A stretch of DNA of 64,000 nucleotides from JAWKJY01 sp041393535. Its GTDB lineage: Bacteria > Actinomycetota > Thermoleophilia > Gaiellales > Gaiellaceae. The position numbers and the translations under genes are program-made. The stretch lies in assembly GCA_041393535.1 (NCBI GenBank), contig JAWKJY010000013.1, positions 1 to 64,000 of the forward strand, given 5' to 3'. Under the pieces are notes generated by a model. The model searched no databases, had not been told where the DNA came from, and saw only the letters and a list, made by a program, of their open reading frames with translations. Positions 1 to 9,286 of this stretch are shown here, piece by piece. Numbering within the stretch: position 1 is the stretch's first letter; each line of letters begins with the position of its first letter.

Positions 1-75
1 GAGCGCGTCGACCTCGAGCTCGACGGCGTGCGCCGCGAGCGGCCGATCACGCAGTGGTCGCGGCCGGACGCCTGA
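1..75 (+). CDS. 3' end of an unidentified gene (partial)
   Basis: The first frame is open from the window edge and ends with TGA at 73-75, giving 24 residues that end in ITQWSRPDA. The tail is acidic and basic with no hydrophobic stretch, so it looks like the end of a soluble protein. It lies 51 bases upstream of a nicotinamidase-like gene on the same strand, so the two may be co-transcribed. A salvage enzyme such as a nicotinate phosphoribosyltransferase would fit the neighbour, but nothing in 24 residues proves it. Confidence 0.5.
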   Translation, partial: ERVDLELDGVRRERPITQWSRPDA

Positions 76-126
76 CCGGCCCCCGGTGCGCGATGATGGG
101 CGCGCCGTCGTCCGCAGGAGGTCCAG

Positions 127-684
127 GTGAAGGCGCTGATCGTGATCGACATGCTCGACGACTTCGTCGACGGGGCGCTCGCGAACCCGCGCGCGCAGCG
201 GATCGTCCCGCCGCTCACCCGGCTGCTCGACGTGGCGCGCCGCGCCGGCTGGGCGGTCGTCTTCTCGAACGACGCCCACGAGCCGGGCGACCGGGAGCTC
301 GAGGTCTGGGGCGAGCACGCGATGGCCGGCACGCCCGGCGCGCGCGTCGTCGCCGCGCTCGCGCCCGTCCCGGGCGAGCGCGAGTGGGAGTCGCCGAAGC
401 GCTGGTACGGAGCCTTCGACGACACGGGCCTCGCGGAGCGGCTCGCGGCGCTCGGCGTCGACGAGGTCGTCCTCGCCGGCCAGCACACGCACATCTGCGT
501 CCGCCACTCCGCCTACGGCGCCTTCCGCGCCGGCCTCCGGATCACCGTCGCGCAGGACGCGGTCTGCGCCTTCGAGGGCGTCGACGAGGAGCAGGCGCTC
601 GACTACCTGCGCACGGTCTACGGGGCGCGCGTCGCGACCGTCGAGGAGCTCGCGGCCGGGGCGGCCGCCCCCGCCGGCGCCTGA
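127..684 (+). CDS. Isochorismatase/nicotinamidase-family cysteine hydrolase
   Basis: This 185-residue protein has the full catalytic triad of the cysteine hydrolase family: Asp8 in IVIDMLDDF, Lys91 after ESP, and Cys124 in THICVRHSA. Asp49 and His51 (NDAHEPGD) with His64 fit the metal site seen in nicotinamidases. Family members cleave nicotinamide, isochorismate or small amides in the cytoplasm, and this sequence alone does not settle the substrate. The GTG start is fixed by AGGAGG at 116-121, five bases upstream. Length is normal for PncA-like enzymes. The preceding partial gene may belong to the same transcript. Family assignment is firm; a nicotinamidase role in NAD salvage is only likely. 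Confidence 0.85.
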   Translation: MKALIVIDMLDDFVDGALANPRAQRIVPPLTRLLDVARRAGWAVVFSNDAHEPGDRELEVWGEHAMAGTPGARVVAALAPVPGEREWESPKRWYGAFDDTGLAERLAALGVDEVVLAGQHTHICVRHSAYGAFRAGLRITVAQDAVCAFEGVDEEQALDYLRTVYGARVATVEELAAGAAAPAGA

Positions 685-726
685 TCCGCACGCCGGCGCC
701 GATGAGCTCCCGCGCCCGCCGCGGTC

Positions 727-732
727 TAGGCT
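727..732 (+). promoter_or_regulatory. -10 element TAGGCT for the ABC transporter genes
   Basis: TAGGCT lies nine bases before the ATG at 742, the spacing expected for a leaderless mRNA. No Shine-Dalgarno sequence precedes that ATG. The GTG at 736 would lie only three bases after the hexamer and is therefore unlikely to be the start. Confidence 0.5.
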
Positions 733-741
733 GGCGTGGGC

Positions 742-1707
742 ATGGTGGCGGCGATCGAGGCAGACGGGCTCGGCAAGGCGTTCGGCAAGGTCAGGGCGGT
801 CGACGGCGTCGACCTGGCGGTGCGCGCGGGCAGCGTCTACGGCGTGCTCGGCCCGAACGGGGCGGGCAAGACGACGACGATCCGGATGCTCGCGACGCTG
901 ATCCGCCCGGACGCGGGCACGGCGCGCGTGTTCGGCCACGACGTCGTGCGCGAGGCCGACGCGGTCCGGTCGCGCGTCTCCCTGACCGGCCAGCTCGCGT
1001 CGGTGGACGAGGAGCTGACCGCGCGCGAGAACCTGATCCTGATCGCGCGCCTGCTCGGCTTCGGCCGCGGCCAGGCGCGCGCCCGCGCGGCCGACCTGCT
1101 CGACGCGTTCGGGCTCGCCGAGGCCTCGGGCCGCCTGGTGAAGAAGTACTCGGGCGGCATGCGTCGTCGGCTCGACATCGCGGCGAGCCTCGTCGTCACG
1201 CCGGACGTGCTGTTCCTGGACGAGCCGACGACCGGCCTCGACCCGCGCTCGCGCAACCAGGTCTGGGGAATCGTCCGCGCGCTCGCCGACGAGGGGACGA
1301 CGATCCTCCTCTGCACGCAGTACCTCGAGGAGGCCGACCAGCTCGCCGAGCGGATCGCCGTGATCGACCACGGCCGCGTGATCGCCGAGGGCCCGCCGGC
1401 GCAGCTGAAGGCCTCGGTCGGGTCCGGGCGGCTGCACGTGCGCCTGCTCGACGCCGCTGCCCGTCCGCGCGCCGTGGAGCTGCTGGCCGCCCGGCTCGGC
1501 CAGGTGGGGGAGGAGCCCGACCCGGCCGCGCTGAGCGCGCCCTGCGAGGACGCCGAGACTGCGGCCGCGGTCGTCGGCGAGCTCGCCGCCGCCGGGCTGG
1601 CCGTCGCCGCCTTCTCGCTCGCGCAGCCGAGCCTCGACGAGGTGTTCCTCGCGCTGACCGGGCACGCCGCGGACGGCGACGACGAGCGGGAGGAGGCAGG
1701 GCGATGA
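742..1707 (+). CDS. ABC transporter ATP-binding protein, DrrA family
   Basis: This 321-residue ATPase would energise the permease encoded next. Counting from the ATG at 742, Walker A is GPNGAGKT at 37-44, the Q-loop glutamine is near 84, the signature YSGGMRRRLD is at 136-145 and Walker B VLFLDEP is at 156-162. The usual H-loop histidine is replaced by Gln193 in CTQYLEEADQLA, which is typical of the daunorubicin-resistance (DrrA) family. The region after about residue 220 is the family's C-terminal extension. An in-frame GTG at 736 exists, but a TAGGCT -10 element favours 742. The stop overlaps the next start (ATGA), showing translational coupling. The exported compound is unknown. Confidence 0.92.
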   Translation: MVAAIEADGLGKAFGKVRAVDGVDLAVRAGSVYGVLGPNGAGKTTTIRMLATLIRPDAGTARVFGHDVVREADAVRSRVSLTGQLASVDEELTARENLILIARLLGFGRGQARARAADLLDAFGLAEASGRLVKKYSGGMRRRLDIAASLVVTPDVLFLDEPTTGLDPRSRNQVWGIVRALADEGTTILLCTQYLEEADQLAERIAVIDHGRVIAEGPPAQLKASVGSGRLHVRLLDAAARPRAVELLAARLGQVGEEPDPAALSAPCEDAETAAAVVGELAAAGLAVAAFSLAQPSLDEVFLALTGHAADGDDEREEAGR

Positions 1708-2552
1708 CGACGAGCCCCGTCGAGTCGACGCCCGCCGGGACGCAGCTCGAGGACGACGTCCGCCGCGCGCTCTTCCGCGGATCGCGCCCGCCGCGCGCGA
1801 GCGCGCTCCAGGCAGCGCTCGCCTTCGGCTGGCGCGGGATGCTGAAGATCAAGCACGTGCCCGAGCAGCTGATCGACGTGACGATCACGCCGGTCATGTT
1901 CACGCTGCTGTTCACGTACATGTTCGGCGGCGCGATCTCCGGCTCGACCGGCGACTACCTCCAGTTCGTCCTGCCCGGGATCCTCGTCACGTCGGTGCTG
2001 TTCACGACGGTGTACTCGGGCGTCGCGCTGAACACGGACATGACGAAGGGCGTCGTCGACCGCTTCCGGACGCTGCCCGTCTGGCGCGCCGCGCCGCTCG
2101 CGGGCGCGCTGCTCGGCGATGTCGTCCGCTACCTGACGGCGGGGCTCGTGATCGTCGCCCTCGGCCTCGCGCTCGGCTACCGGCCCGACGGTGGCGCCGT
2201 CGGCGTCGTCGCCGCGATCGCCGTGACGATCGCGTTCTCGTTCGGCGTCTCCTGGGTCTTCACGACGCTCGGGCTGCTGCTCCGCTCGCCGAGCGCGGCG
2301 ATGAACGCCGGCTTCATTCTGATCTTCCCGCTGACGTTCCTCAGCAACGTGTTCGTCGACCCGGAGACGCTGCCGGGCCCGCTCGAGGCCTTCGTCGACG
2401 GCAACCCGATCTCGCACCTCGTCTCGGCCGCCCGCAGCCTGATGGACGGGGACGCGAGCGGCGAGGAGATCCTGATCTCGCTCGGCGCCGCGGCCGGCCT
2501 GACGGCGGTCTTCGCCCCGCTCACCGCCCGGCTCTACCGCCGCGCGCGCTGA
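1704..2552 (+). CDS. ABC-2 type (DrrB-like) permease
   Basis: This 282-residue membrane protein is the partner of the preceding ATPase. After a hydrophilic N-terminus of about 60 residues it carries some six hydrophobic segments, beginning with ITPVMFTLLFTYMF. The middle motif, around DRFRTLP, is characteristic of ABC-2 permeases that export lipophilic drugs or polyketides. The ATG at 1704 overlaps the ATPase stop by four bases. The pair is complete, one nucleotide-binding and one membrane subunit that each dimerise. The gene faces a secreted-protein gene on the other strand five bases later. The substrate cannot be inferred. Confidence 0.9.
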   Translation: MTTSPVESTPAGTQLEDDVRRALFRGSRPPRASALQAALAFGWRGMLKIKHVPEQLIDVTITPVMFTLLFTYMFGGAISGSTGDYLQFVLPGILVTSVLFTTVYSGVALNTDMTKGVVDRFRTLPVWRAAPLAGALLGDVVRYLTAGLVIVALGLALGYRPDGGAVGVVAAIAVTIAFSFGVSWVFTTLGLLLRSPSAAMNAGFILIFPLTFLSNVFVDPETLPGPLEAFVDGNPISHLVSAARSLMDGDASGEEILISLGAAAGLTAVFAPLTARLYRRAR

Positions 2553-2556
2553 GCGC

Positions 2557-3514
2557 TCAGCCGGGGAGGTTGGCGACGAGGTCGACGACCGTCCCGACCG
2601 GGACGAGCTTCACCGGACTGCCGTCGATCGTGTAGGCCCAGATCTCGCCGGGCAGCGTCACGTCGCTGCTCGTCCGCGCGCGGAGCGTCCGCCCGACCTT
2701 GCAGCCCTGCCCGACGACCAGCGCCTCGGCGGCGAGCTGGTCGGTGGGGACAGCGTCGAGGTTGCAGACGCCCGCGTGCGCGCGCAGGCCGGCTCCCTCG
2801 TCTCCGATCGTCGAGCCGAGCGTGAAGGCGCCGGCCGGCGACGACGGCACGGAGATCGTCACCTGCCGCGTGCAGTTGCTGCTCGGGAAGTCGAAGCTCG
2901 TGAAGGTGTAGAGCCCGTCCGGGGTCGGCCGCTCGATCGTGTAGTCGCGCCGTGCTGTCGGGCGGGCAGAGCGTCGACGTCCCGTTCAGTGCGAACGGCT
3001 CGGTCGAGGTGATCTGCGTGACGAGCTCGGGCCCGTCCGTCGTCACGCGCGGCCACATCACCGCCCCGATCGCGCGCCCCATGAACTCGATCACGCTCGC
3101 CCGCGGCGCGACCCGCTTCCTCGGGGAGCTGGTCAGCCAGACGCAGAAGCGCCGGGCGCCGGTCAGCGCCCAGCGGATCTCCTTGGAGAACGTCGTCACG
3201 TATCCGCCCTTCGCCATCACGGTCGGCGCGAGCGGGATCGCCCTGCCGCCGTCCTCGGCGAAGCTCCGCGCGCAGGGCTTCCCCGCCGCCTTGTGCTTGA
3301 GCAGCGGCCGGATCACCCGCCCCGGCGGCACGGACCGCAGCCGCGCGAACACGGTGAACACCCGCGTCCCGCCGGCGAACGGCAGGTAGTCCCGGCCGCC
3401 GGCCGTGTAGCCGGGCACGACGACGGCCGTCCCGCGGGTCGGCGTGGCGAACTCGGGCGTGCCGGGGACGCCCGCCGCCGATGCGGCGCCGGTGACGCCC
3501 GCGCACGCGAGCAC
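2557..3514 (-). CDS. Secreted protein of unknown function, frame-broken
   Basis: Two reading frames that clearly belong together cover this stretch. The upstream frame runs from GTG 3514 through FMGRAIGAVMWP to CPPDSTAR. The downstream frame continues as YTIERPTPDG to VVDLVANLPG and ends at 2557. One base too many near 2950 separates them. The N-terminus is hydrophobic and ends in AGVTGAASAAG, a secretion signal. A second missing base in the G-run near 3535 would extend it to GTG 3546, giving a better signal peptide (MRGSGALVVVAVLACAG). Several cysteines suggest an extracytoplasmic fold. I do not recognise a family. The breaks could be real inactivation or sequence error. Confidence 0.6.
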
Positions 3515-3633
3515 GGCAACGACGACCAGAGCCCCCGACCCCTCACGCGGGGCAGGCTAGCAGCGACGCGCCCTGGGCCGACGGCGACGTCGACTCCGCC
3601 GTCCGCGGCAACCGGGGCGCGCGGCCGGAGGCC

Positions 3634-6462
3634 TCACGCGAGCGCGGGAACCACGAACGACAGCCTGGCCGCCTCGCTGCTCGGCTCGGCCAGCTCCGGG
3701 AACGAGCGCCCGGGGAGCACGGCGACGTCGAAGATCTCCCGGACGGCGTCCTCGAAGCGCACGAACGCGACGACCTCGCCGCTGCGCAGGTCGACGACCC
3801 ACACGCCGCAGCTGCGGTCCTCGAGCCGCCCCGTCAACGGCAGGCCTCCGAAGGTCGCGGCCTCGCGCACCTGCGAGAGCCCGACGAACGCGAACCGTCC
3901 TGCGAAGGCGAGCCCGCGCGTGAAGCCGGGCAGCCTCGCGACCGTCTCGACCGTGCCGGACCCGGGGTCGGCGAGCGCGAGCGTCCCCTCGCCGGACTCG
4001 AGCAGCCAGAGGCGGCCGTCGTGGACGCGCGGCGAGTGCGGCATCGACAGCCCGGCGACCGCGACCTCGCCGGACGCGACGTCGATCAGGACGCCGCCGC
4101 TGGCACGCTCCTCGCGCCAGCCGGCGGGCGTGGCGCTCGCACCGAGCGCGGTCACCCAGCGCACCTCGTCGTCGACGACGGCCATGCCGTTGAGGTGGCA
4201 GCGGTCCTGGCCGTCGAGCACGTCGACGAACGGCGGCAGCCAGCGGGGCACGAAGCTGTGGTAGTCGTCGAGCGTGGCGAGGCAGGAGAAGCTCGTCGCG
4301 ACGAACCAGAGCTCGTCGCCCGCGTAGGCGACGTCGTGGACGCGCACGTCGCCGGTCGTGTGCATGCGTCGCTGGACGTAGCAGGCGTCGACGGGCCCGA
4401 GCTCGGGTGCGAGCCGGGCGCCGACCGCCGGCACGTCGCGGTACTCGACGATCGCCGCGGCGGTGCCGATGGCCAGGCGGTCGCCGCTCACGGCGATGCC
4501 CATCGGGCTCTCGAGGGCGCGGAAGTGCGTGTTGAGCGCGGTCTCGTGCGCGCGCAGCGCGACGACGTTGCCGGTCTGGTACGTCGAGACGAGCACGGAC
4601 GACCCGAGCTCGGTCAGCAGCTCGGGCAACGAGGCGGTCGAGACGCTGCGCAGGCTGCGGGCCGGCGAGCGCGGCGGCGATGGGGCGCCTGGATCGTGGG
4701 CGACGGCGACGCGTGAGCGCTCGGCCAGCGGCTCGAGGTCCGCCAGCAGCGGGGCGAGCTCGGGCTCGTGGGCGAGCCACTTGTCGGGGTGGGGTGGCGT
4801 CAGCGTGTGCCGCGACGGCGGCAACGCGGCGGGCAGTGCGCGGTCCCACCGGACGTCGGCGAACGCGCAGATGCGGCGCACCTGGGCGTGCGGGTCGGCG
4901 ACGAGCGCGTCGTAGTCGACGCCGATCCAGCGCGCCGGGTCGAGCCGCTCGAGCTCGTCCAGGGCGGCCGAGACCGTCGCCTGCCACTGCGCGGCCGCGA
5001 CCTCGGCGGGCGACCGACCCGCGAGCGCGCGCCACTCGGGCGTGAGCGCGAGCGACCACGGCGGGCCCGGCCAGCCCGGCAGGGTCGGGTAGGTGACGAA
5101 GCGCCCGGACGACCAGGCCTCGACGATGCTCGCGATCGTCGGGCCGGGCTCGCGGTGCAGGTAGACGAACAGCGCGTCCGGGAACACGGCGTCGAGGAAC
5201 CCGACGCGGAGGCTGTTCTTCGGCGTCTTCTCGAGCAGGCGCAGGGCACCGGCGTCCGGCGGCGGCGCGCCGTCGCGGTCGCGCAAGCCGGCGAGGAAGC
5301 GGGCGTGCAGGGCGTCGACGACGGGCGGCGTCGCGTCGACCGCCGTGAGCCGGTTCGAGTCCCAGCCGCGCTCGGCCGGCGCGAGCTCGCCGATCCCCTC
5401 GATCACCGCGTGGCTCTCGCCGCCGACGGTCCACAGGTCCGGTGAGGCGGCGAGCGTCTCGAAGAGGAGCGTCGAGCCGGACCGCGGCGGCGCGACGATG
5501 ATCAGCGGCCGCGCCAGCACGGGGCGCCGACGGCTCGCCGTGCGGCCGGGGGGAGCGGCTGCGAGAGCGGGGTTGACGGCCGTGTCGAGCACCACCTGGC
5601 GCACGACCTCAACGGCGTCGAGCCCGTTCGGCAGCGGCACCCGACCGGCGAGTGGGGCGAGCGCGGCAGCGGCCGCGTCGACCAGCCGCTGGTAGGCGGG
5701 CCAGCCCTCGCGGTCGTCGCCGAAGCGCGCCCAGGTGCTGCGCCAGTCGCGGGCGAGGGCGTTCAGCACCCGCTCGAGGTCGGGGTCGCGGGCGTCCGCG
5801 AGCAGTCCATCGATCAGCGTGCGCTGCTCCCAGGGGCTCATGACCACCGGGACGTTCACCCGCTCGGTCTGCAGCGTCGCCGTGGCGCCCGGGCGGTGAG
5901 GCACAAGCCGCGGCTCGTCCGTCGAGCGAGCGGCGAGGTCCCAGAACGCCGCGGAGCCCACGGTGTCGGCGACGAGGTGGATCCGGCGCTCGCTCGTCGG
6001 GTTGAGCACGTTGTGCAGCCGCGACGTGTCGAAGATCCACGCCTCGCCCGCCGCCATGTGGAGCCGGCTGTCGCCGCAGAGGAACTCGATCGCCGGGCTC
6101 GTGAGGATCGGGACGTGGATCCGGACTCGCTCGGCCCAGTAGTAGTTGACGTCGACGTGGCTCGTCGCCTGCGCGCCGCCCTCGAGGCGCATCAGGCGCG
6201 ACCTGCCGACGACGGTCTCGAAGCTCTCGATGACCTGGCGCAGGTACTCGCACGCGTCGAGGTGGCAGGTCGGGAGCATGGGCCCGGCGACGCCGTCGTC
6301 GGCCGCGTCGCCGTTGCGCGCGATCAGTGCCAGCGCCGAGTTCCCCGGATGCCCCTGCGGGTGCGGTCGCCAGGCCGACTCGGGGATCGCGGCGACCTCC
6401 GACCGCATGGCCTCCACGTCGAACGACAGCGGAAGGCGGATGAAATCGGCGGCCAGGTGCAC
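3634..6462 (-). CDS. AspH-like hydroxylase / sulfotransferase / TIGR03032 three-domain protein
   Basis: This 942-residue protein joins three enzyme-like units. Residues 1-170 resemble aspartyl/asparaginyl beta-hydroxylases, with metal ligands His102 and Asp104 (SHVDVNYYW), His150 (SRLHNVLN) and a 2-oxoglutarate-binding Arg near 160. Residues 318-580 form a sulfotransferase fold, with the PAPS 5'-phosphosulfate loop APPRSGSTLLF at 324-334 and LHREPGPTIASIVEAW as the likely 3'-phosphate region. Residues from about 610 to the end match the conserved TIGR03032 family of unknown function, which looks beta-propeller-like. The start is GTG 6462, ten bases after a TACCAT -10 element. No signal peptide is seen. 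A decayed relative lacking the AspH part lies at 9287. Hydroxylation plus sulfation of one acceptor is an attractive but unproven reading. Confidence 0.82.
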   Translation of the reverse strand: MHLAADFIRLPLSFDVEAMRSEVAAIPESAWRPHPQGHPGNSALALIARNGDAADDGVAGPMLPTCHLDACEYLRQVIESFETVVGRSRLMRLEGGAQATSHVDVNYYWAERVRIHVPILTSPAIEFLCGDSRLHMAAGEAWIFDTSRLHNVLNPTSERRIHLVADTVGSAAFWDLAARSTDEPRLVPHRPGATATLQTERVNVPVVMSPWEQRTLIDGLLADARDPDLERVLNALARDWRSTWARFGDDREGWPAYQRLVDAAAAALAPLAGRVPLPNGLDAVEVVRQVVLDTAVNPALAAAPPGRTASRRRPVLARPLIIVAPPRSGSTLLFETLAASPDLWTVGGESHAVIEGIGELAPAERGWDSNRLTAVDATPPVVDALHARFLAGLRDRDGAPPPDAGALRLLEKTPKNSLRVGFLDAVFPDALFVYLHREPGPTIASIVEAWSSGRFVTYPTLPGWPGPPWSLALTPEWRALAGRSPAEVAAAQWQATVSAALDELERLDPARWIGVDYDALVADPHAQVRRICAFADVRWDRALPAALPPSRHTLTPPHPDKWLAHEPELAPLLADLEPLAERSRVAVAHDPGAPSPPRSPARSLRSVSTASLPELLTELGSSVLVSTYQTGNVVALRAHETALNTHFRALESPMGIAVSGDRLAIGTAAAIVEYRDVPAVGARLAPELGPVDACYVQRRMHTTGDVRVHDVAYAGDELWFVATSFSCLATLDDYHSFVPRWLPPFVDVLDGQDRCHLNGMAVVDDEVRWVTALGASATPAGWREERASGGVLIDVASGEVAVAGLSMPHSPRVHDGRLWLLESGEGTLALADPGSGTVETVARLPGFTRGLAFAGRFAFVGLSQVREAATFGGLPLTGRLEDRSCGVWVVDLRSGEVVAFVRFEDAVREIFDVAVLPGRSFPELAEPSSEAARLSFVVPALA

Positions 6463-6472
6463 GCTCGTGCGG

Positions 6473-6482
6473 ATGGTACATT
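6473..6482. promoter_or_regulatory. Overlapping divergent -10 elements (TACCAT minus, TACATT plus)
   Basis: On the minus strand TACCAT (6478-6473) precedes the GTG at 6462 by ten bases. On the plus strand TACATT (6477-6482) precedes the ATG at 6519 by 36 bases. The two hexamers overlap, so the fusion enzyme and the beta-helix gene are probably transcribed from a shared, mutually exclusive promoter region. Confidence 0.35.
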
Positions 6483-6518
6483 CGCCCTACGGGCGTCCTG
6501 GGCGCCCGCGGCGACACG

Positions 6519-9271
6519 ATGGGCATCGCGAGCGATAGGCCGCAGCGCCGCCCCGGCAACGGGTGGCTTCTGCGACGCGCGGCCGCGGGCGGGCTCGTCG
6601 CCGGCGGCGCGACGGTGCTCTTCGCACCCGGTACCGAGGCGGCGGTGTTCCAGGTCACGTCGACCGCCGACACGGCGGGCCCGGGCACGCTGCGCGACGC
6701 GATCACCAGCGCCAATGCGAGCCCCGGCGCCGACGAGATCACGTTCGCCTCGAGCGTCACCGGGACGCTGACCCTGAACGGCACCCAGCTGCCGACGATC
6801 ACCGACGACCTCACGATCACGGGCCCCGGCGCGGGCGTCCTGACGATCGACGGCGCCAGCGCGTCCCGGATCTTCGAGGCGTTCAACGGCAGCGCCGTGC
6901 TCGACGTCGCCATCACCGACCTGACGCTGACGCACGGCAGCGCAGCGGGCGGGGCGCCGTCCTCGGCACCGGTGAGCAGCTGACGCTCGAGCGCGTCGTC
7001 GTCGCCGCCAACCAGAGCACGAGCGGCGGCGGCGGCGTCCTCGTCAACGGCGGCACGCTCGCGATCAGCGACAGCACGGTCGAGGGCAACACCACCAGCA
7101 GCGTCCGGGGCGGCGGCATCGAGGTGCGGAGCATGAGCGGCGACGTGCTGGTCGAGCGGACGCAGCTGCGCACGAACACCGCGAACGGCAGGGGCGGCGG
7201 CCTCTCCGTGTTCGGCGGCTCGAGCGGGGCGCTGCAGCTCGTCGACAGCGTGGTGTCGGGCAACAGCGCCACGGGCCGCGGCGGCGGGATGTTCCTCTAC
7301 CTGGTGCCCGGGAACATCACGATCGACGGGACGGCGATCGAGAGCAACACGTCGAGCAACCGTGGCGGCGGGGCCTTCTTCTACAAGAACGCGGCGGACG
7401 TCACCATCCACGACACGACGGTCGCCGACAACGCGGCCGGCGGCTCCGTCTTCGGCGGCGGGCTGTTCTTCTACAAGACGGCTGCCTCGCACACCGTGCT
7501 GATCTCCGAGTCGACGATCTCGGGCAACACGGCGCAGCGAGGCGCCGGTCTCTTCCTCTACAAGGGCGACGCCACGTTCGTGCTCGAGAACACGACGTTG
7601 GCGGCCAATCAGGCGAGCAGTGCTGGCGGTGCCCTGTACGACCGAGGGCCCTTCGGCAGCGGTGCCACGCTGCGTCTGACCGGCGTCACGATCGCCGGGA
7701 ACAGCGCTGCCACCATCGGGGGCGGCGTGTTGGTCGACGACCTGTCGACGACGATCCAGAACTCGATCATCGCGGACAACACCGCGCCGACGAGCCCCGA
7801 CCTGGGCACCGGCGCGGCGAACGTCGCGCTGGCGTACACCGCGCTGGAGAACCCGGCGGACGCGACGCCTGCGAGCGCCGACCACGTCCTCAACGTCGAT
7901 CCCCAGCTGGGTTCGCTCTCGGACAACGGCGGCGCGACCGAGACGATGGCGCCCGCCCACGACAGCCCCGTCGTGGATGCCGGGCAGGCGTTCGCCCTCA
8001 CCGCCGACCCTCGCGGCGTGCCGCGGCCGAGCGATCTCGCCGACCGCGCGAACGGCGACGGCTCGGACGGCACCGACATGGGTGCGGTCGAGCTCCAGGC
8101 GCCCCCGACGCTCGTGGCGACCTCGCCCGCGTCGCCGGGCAGGTCGACCTCGCCCAGGGTCACGGGAACCGCCCCCGTCGGGACGGCGACGATCCGGCTG
8201 TACGACAACCCGGCGTGCACGGGCACGCCGATCGGCAGCGGGACCGCGGCCGAGCTCACGGGGGCGGGGATCCAGGTGACCGTGCAGGCGAACGCGACGA
8301 CGCAGATCCATGCGGTCGCGGTCTCGAGCGGGGGTGCGGTGTCCGCCTGCTCGGGCCCGTTCGCCTACGTCGAGGACTCGGCGGCGCCGGCGAGCCCGGC
8401 GTCGGTGGTGCTGGCGCCGGCGTCGCCGGCCAACGAGAACAGCGTGCGGATCTCGGGGACGGCGGAGGCCGGGTCGACCGTGAGGGTCTACGGGAGCAGT
8501 GCCTGCTCGGGGACCCCGTTGGCGTCCGGGACGGCGGCGGAGTTCGCGTCGCCGGGGCTCGTGGTTGCGGTGACTGACGACGGCACGACGACGCTCTACG
8601 TCACGGCGACGGACGCTGCGGGGAACGTGTCGGCGTGCGCCGGCCCGTTCGCCTACGTCGAGGACTCGCGCGCGCCGGCGAGTCCGACGCTCCGGAGCTT
8701 CACCAGGGTGTCGGCCGGGTCGCCGAGGGTTCGCGGGACGGCCGAGGCCGGCTCGACGGTCAGGATCTACGCGACGCGGGCATGCTCCGGCACGCCGCTG
8801 GCGATCGGAACGGCCGAGGAGTTGGCCGCCGGGATCCCTGTTCCCGGAGCCAGGACTCCACGGGCGGTCTACGCCACCGCGACCGACGCCGCGGGGAACG
8901 TGTCGAGCTGCGCGGGGCCGATCGCCTACGCGGCGCCGTCCGCGTCACTCGTCTCGGACGGGCTCACGGTCGGGGCCGACCGGCGCGTGACGGTTGTGCT
9001 CCGGGCGTCGCCGGCCGGGGCGAAGGGCACCGTGCAGCTCGCGCTGCCGCGTCGCGGCAAGCGGCCGACCAGCCTCGGAGCGCGGGTGAGGTTCACCGCG
9101 ACACGCTCCGGCAGGGTCCGCGTCAGCCTGCGGCTGAGCCCGGCGGCGATGCAGCTCCTGCGGGCCGCCGATCCCGCGAGGCTCCGTCTCGTGGTGACGA
9201 TCGCCGGCACCGTGCACGTGTTCACCCCGCCGGTCGAGGTGAGCCCGCCCCGTGGCGAGGCGTCGGCCTAG
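6519..9271 (+). CDS. Secreted right-handed beta-helix protein with Ig-like repeats, frame-broken
   Basis: The N-terminus (RRPGNGWLLRRAAAGGLVAGG) looks like a Tat-type or long Sec signal, followed by the VTSTADTAGPGTLRDAI start typical of parallel beta-helix surface proteins. The first frame ends at 6983, but the helix continues in the +1 frame from about 6957 (AVLGTGEQLTLERVVV), so one base is missing in the gggcgggg run near 6950-6957. Restoring it gives about 917 residues. Short GGG-rich helix rungs such as GNSATGRGGGMFLY run to about residue 470. Three similar units of about 95 residues then follow, each with a GTAEAGSTVRVYGSSACSG-like core and AGPFAYVEDS linker. The role is probably surface adhesion. 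Replaced by hand across the break. Confidence 0.75.
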
Positions 9272-9286
9272 GGTGCCTGCTCGACG

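Noticed and set aside
837..2417. 526-residue open frame on the minus strand across the ABC genes
   Set aside because: It is a shadow of two clear genes in GC-rich DNA. It has no ribosome-binding site and a low-complexity Arg/Asp/Glu composition.
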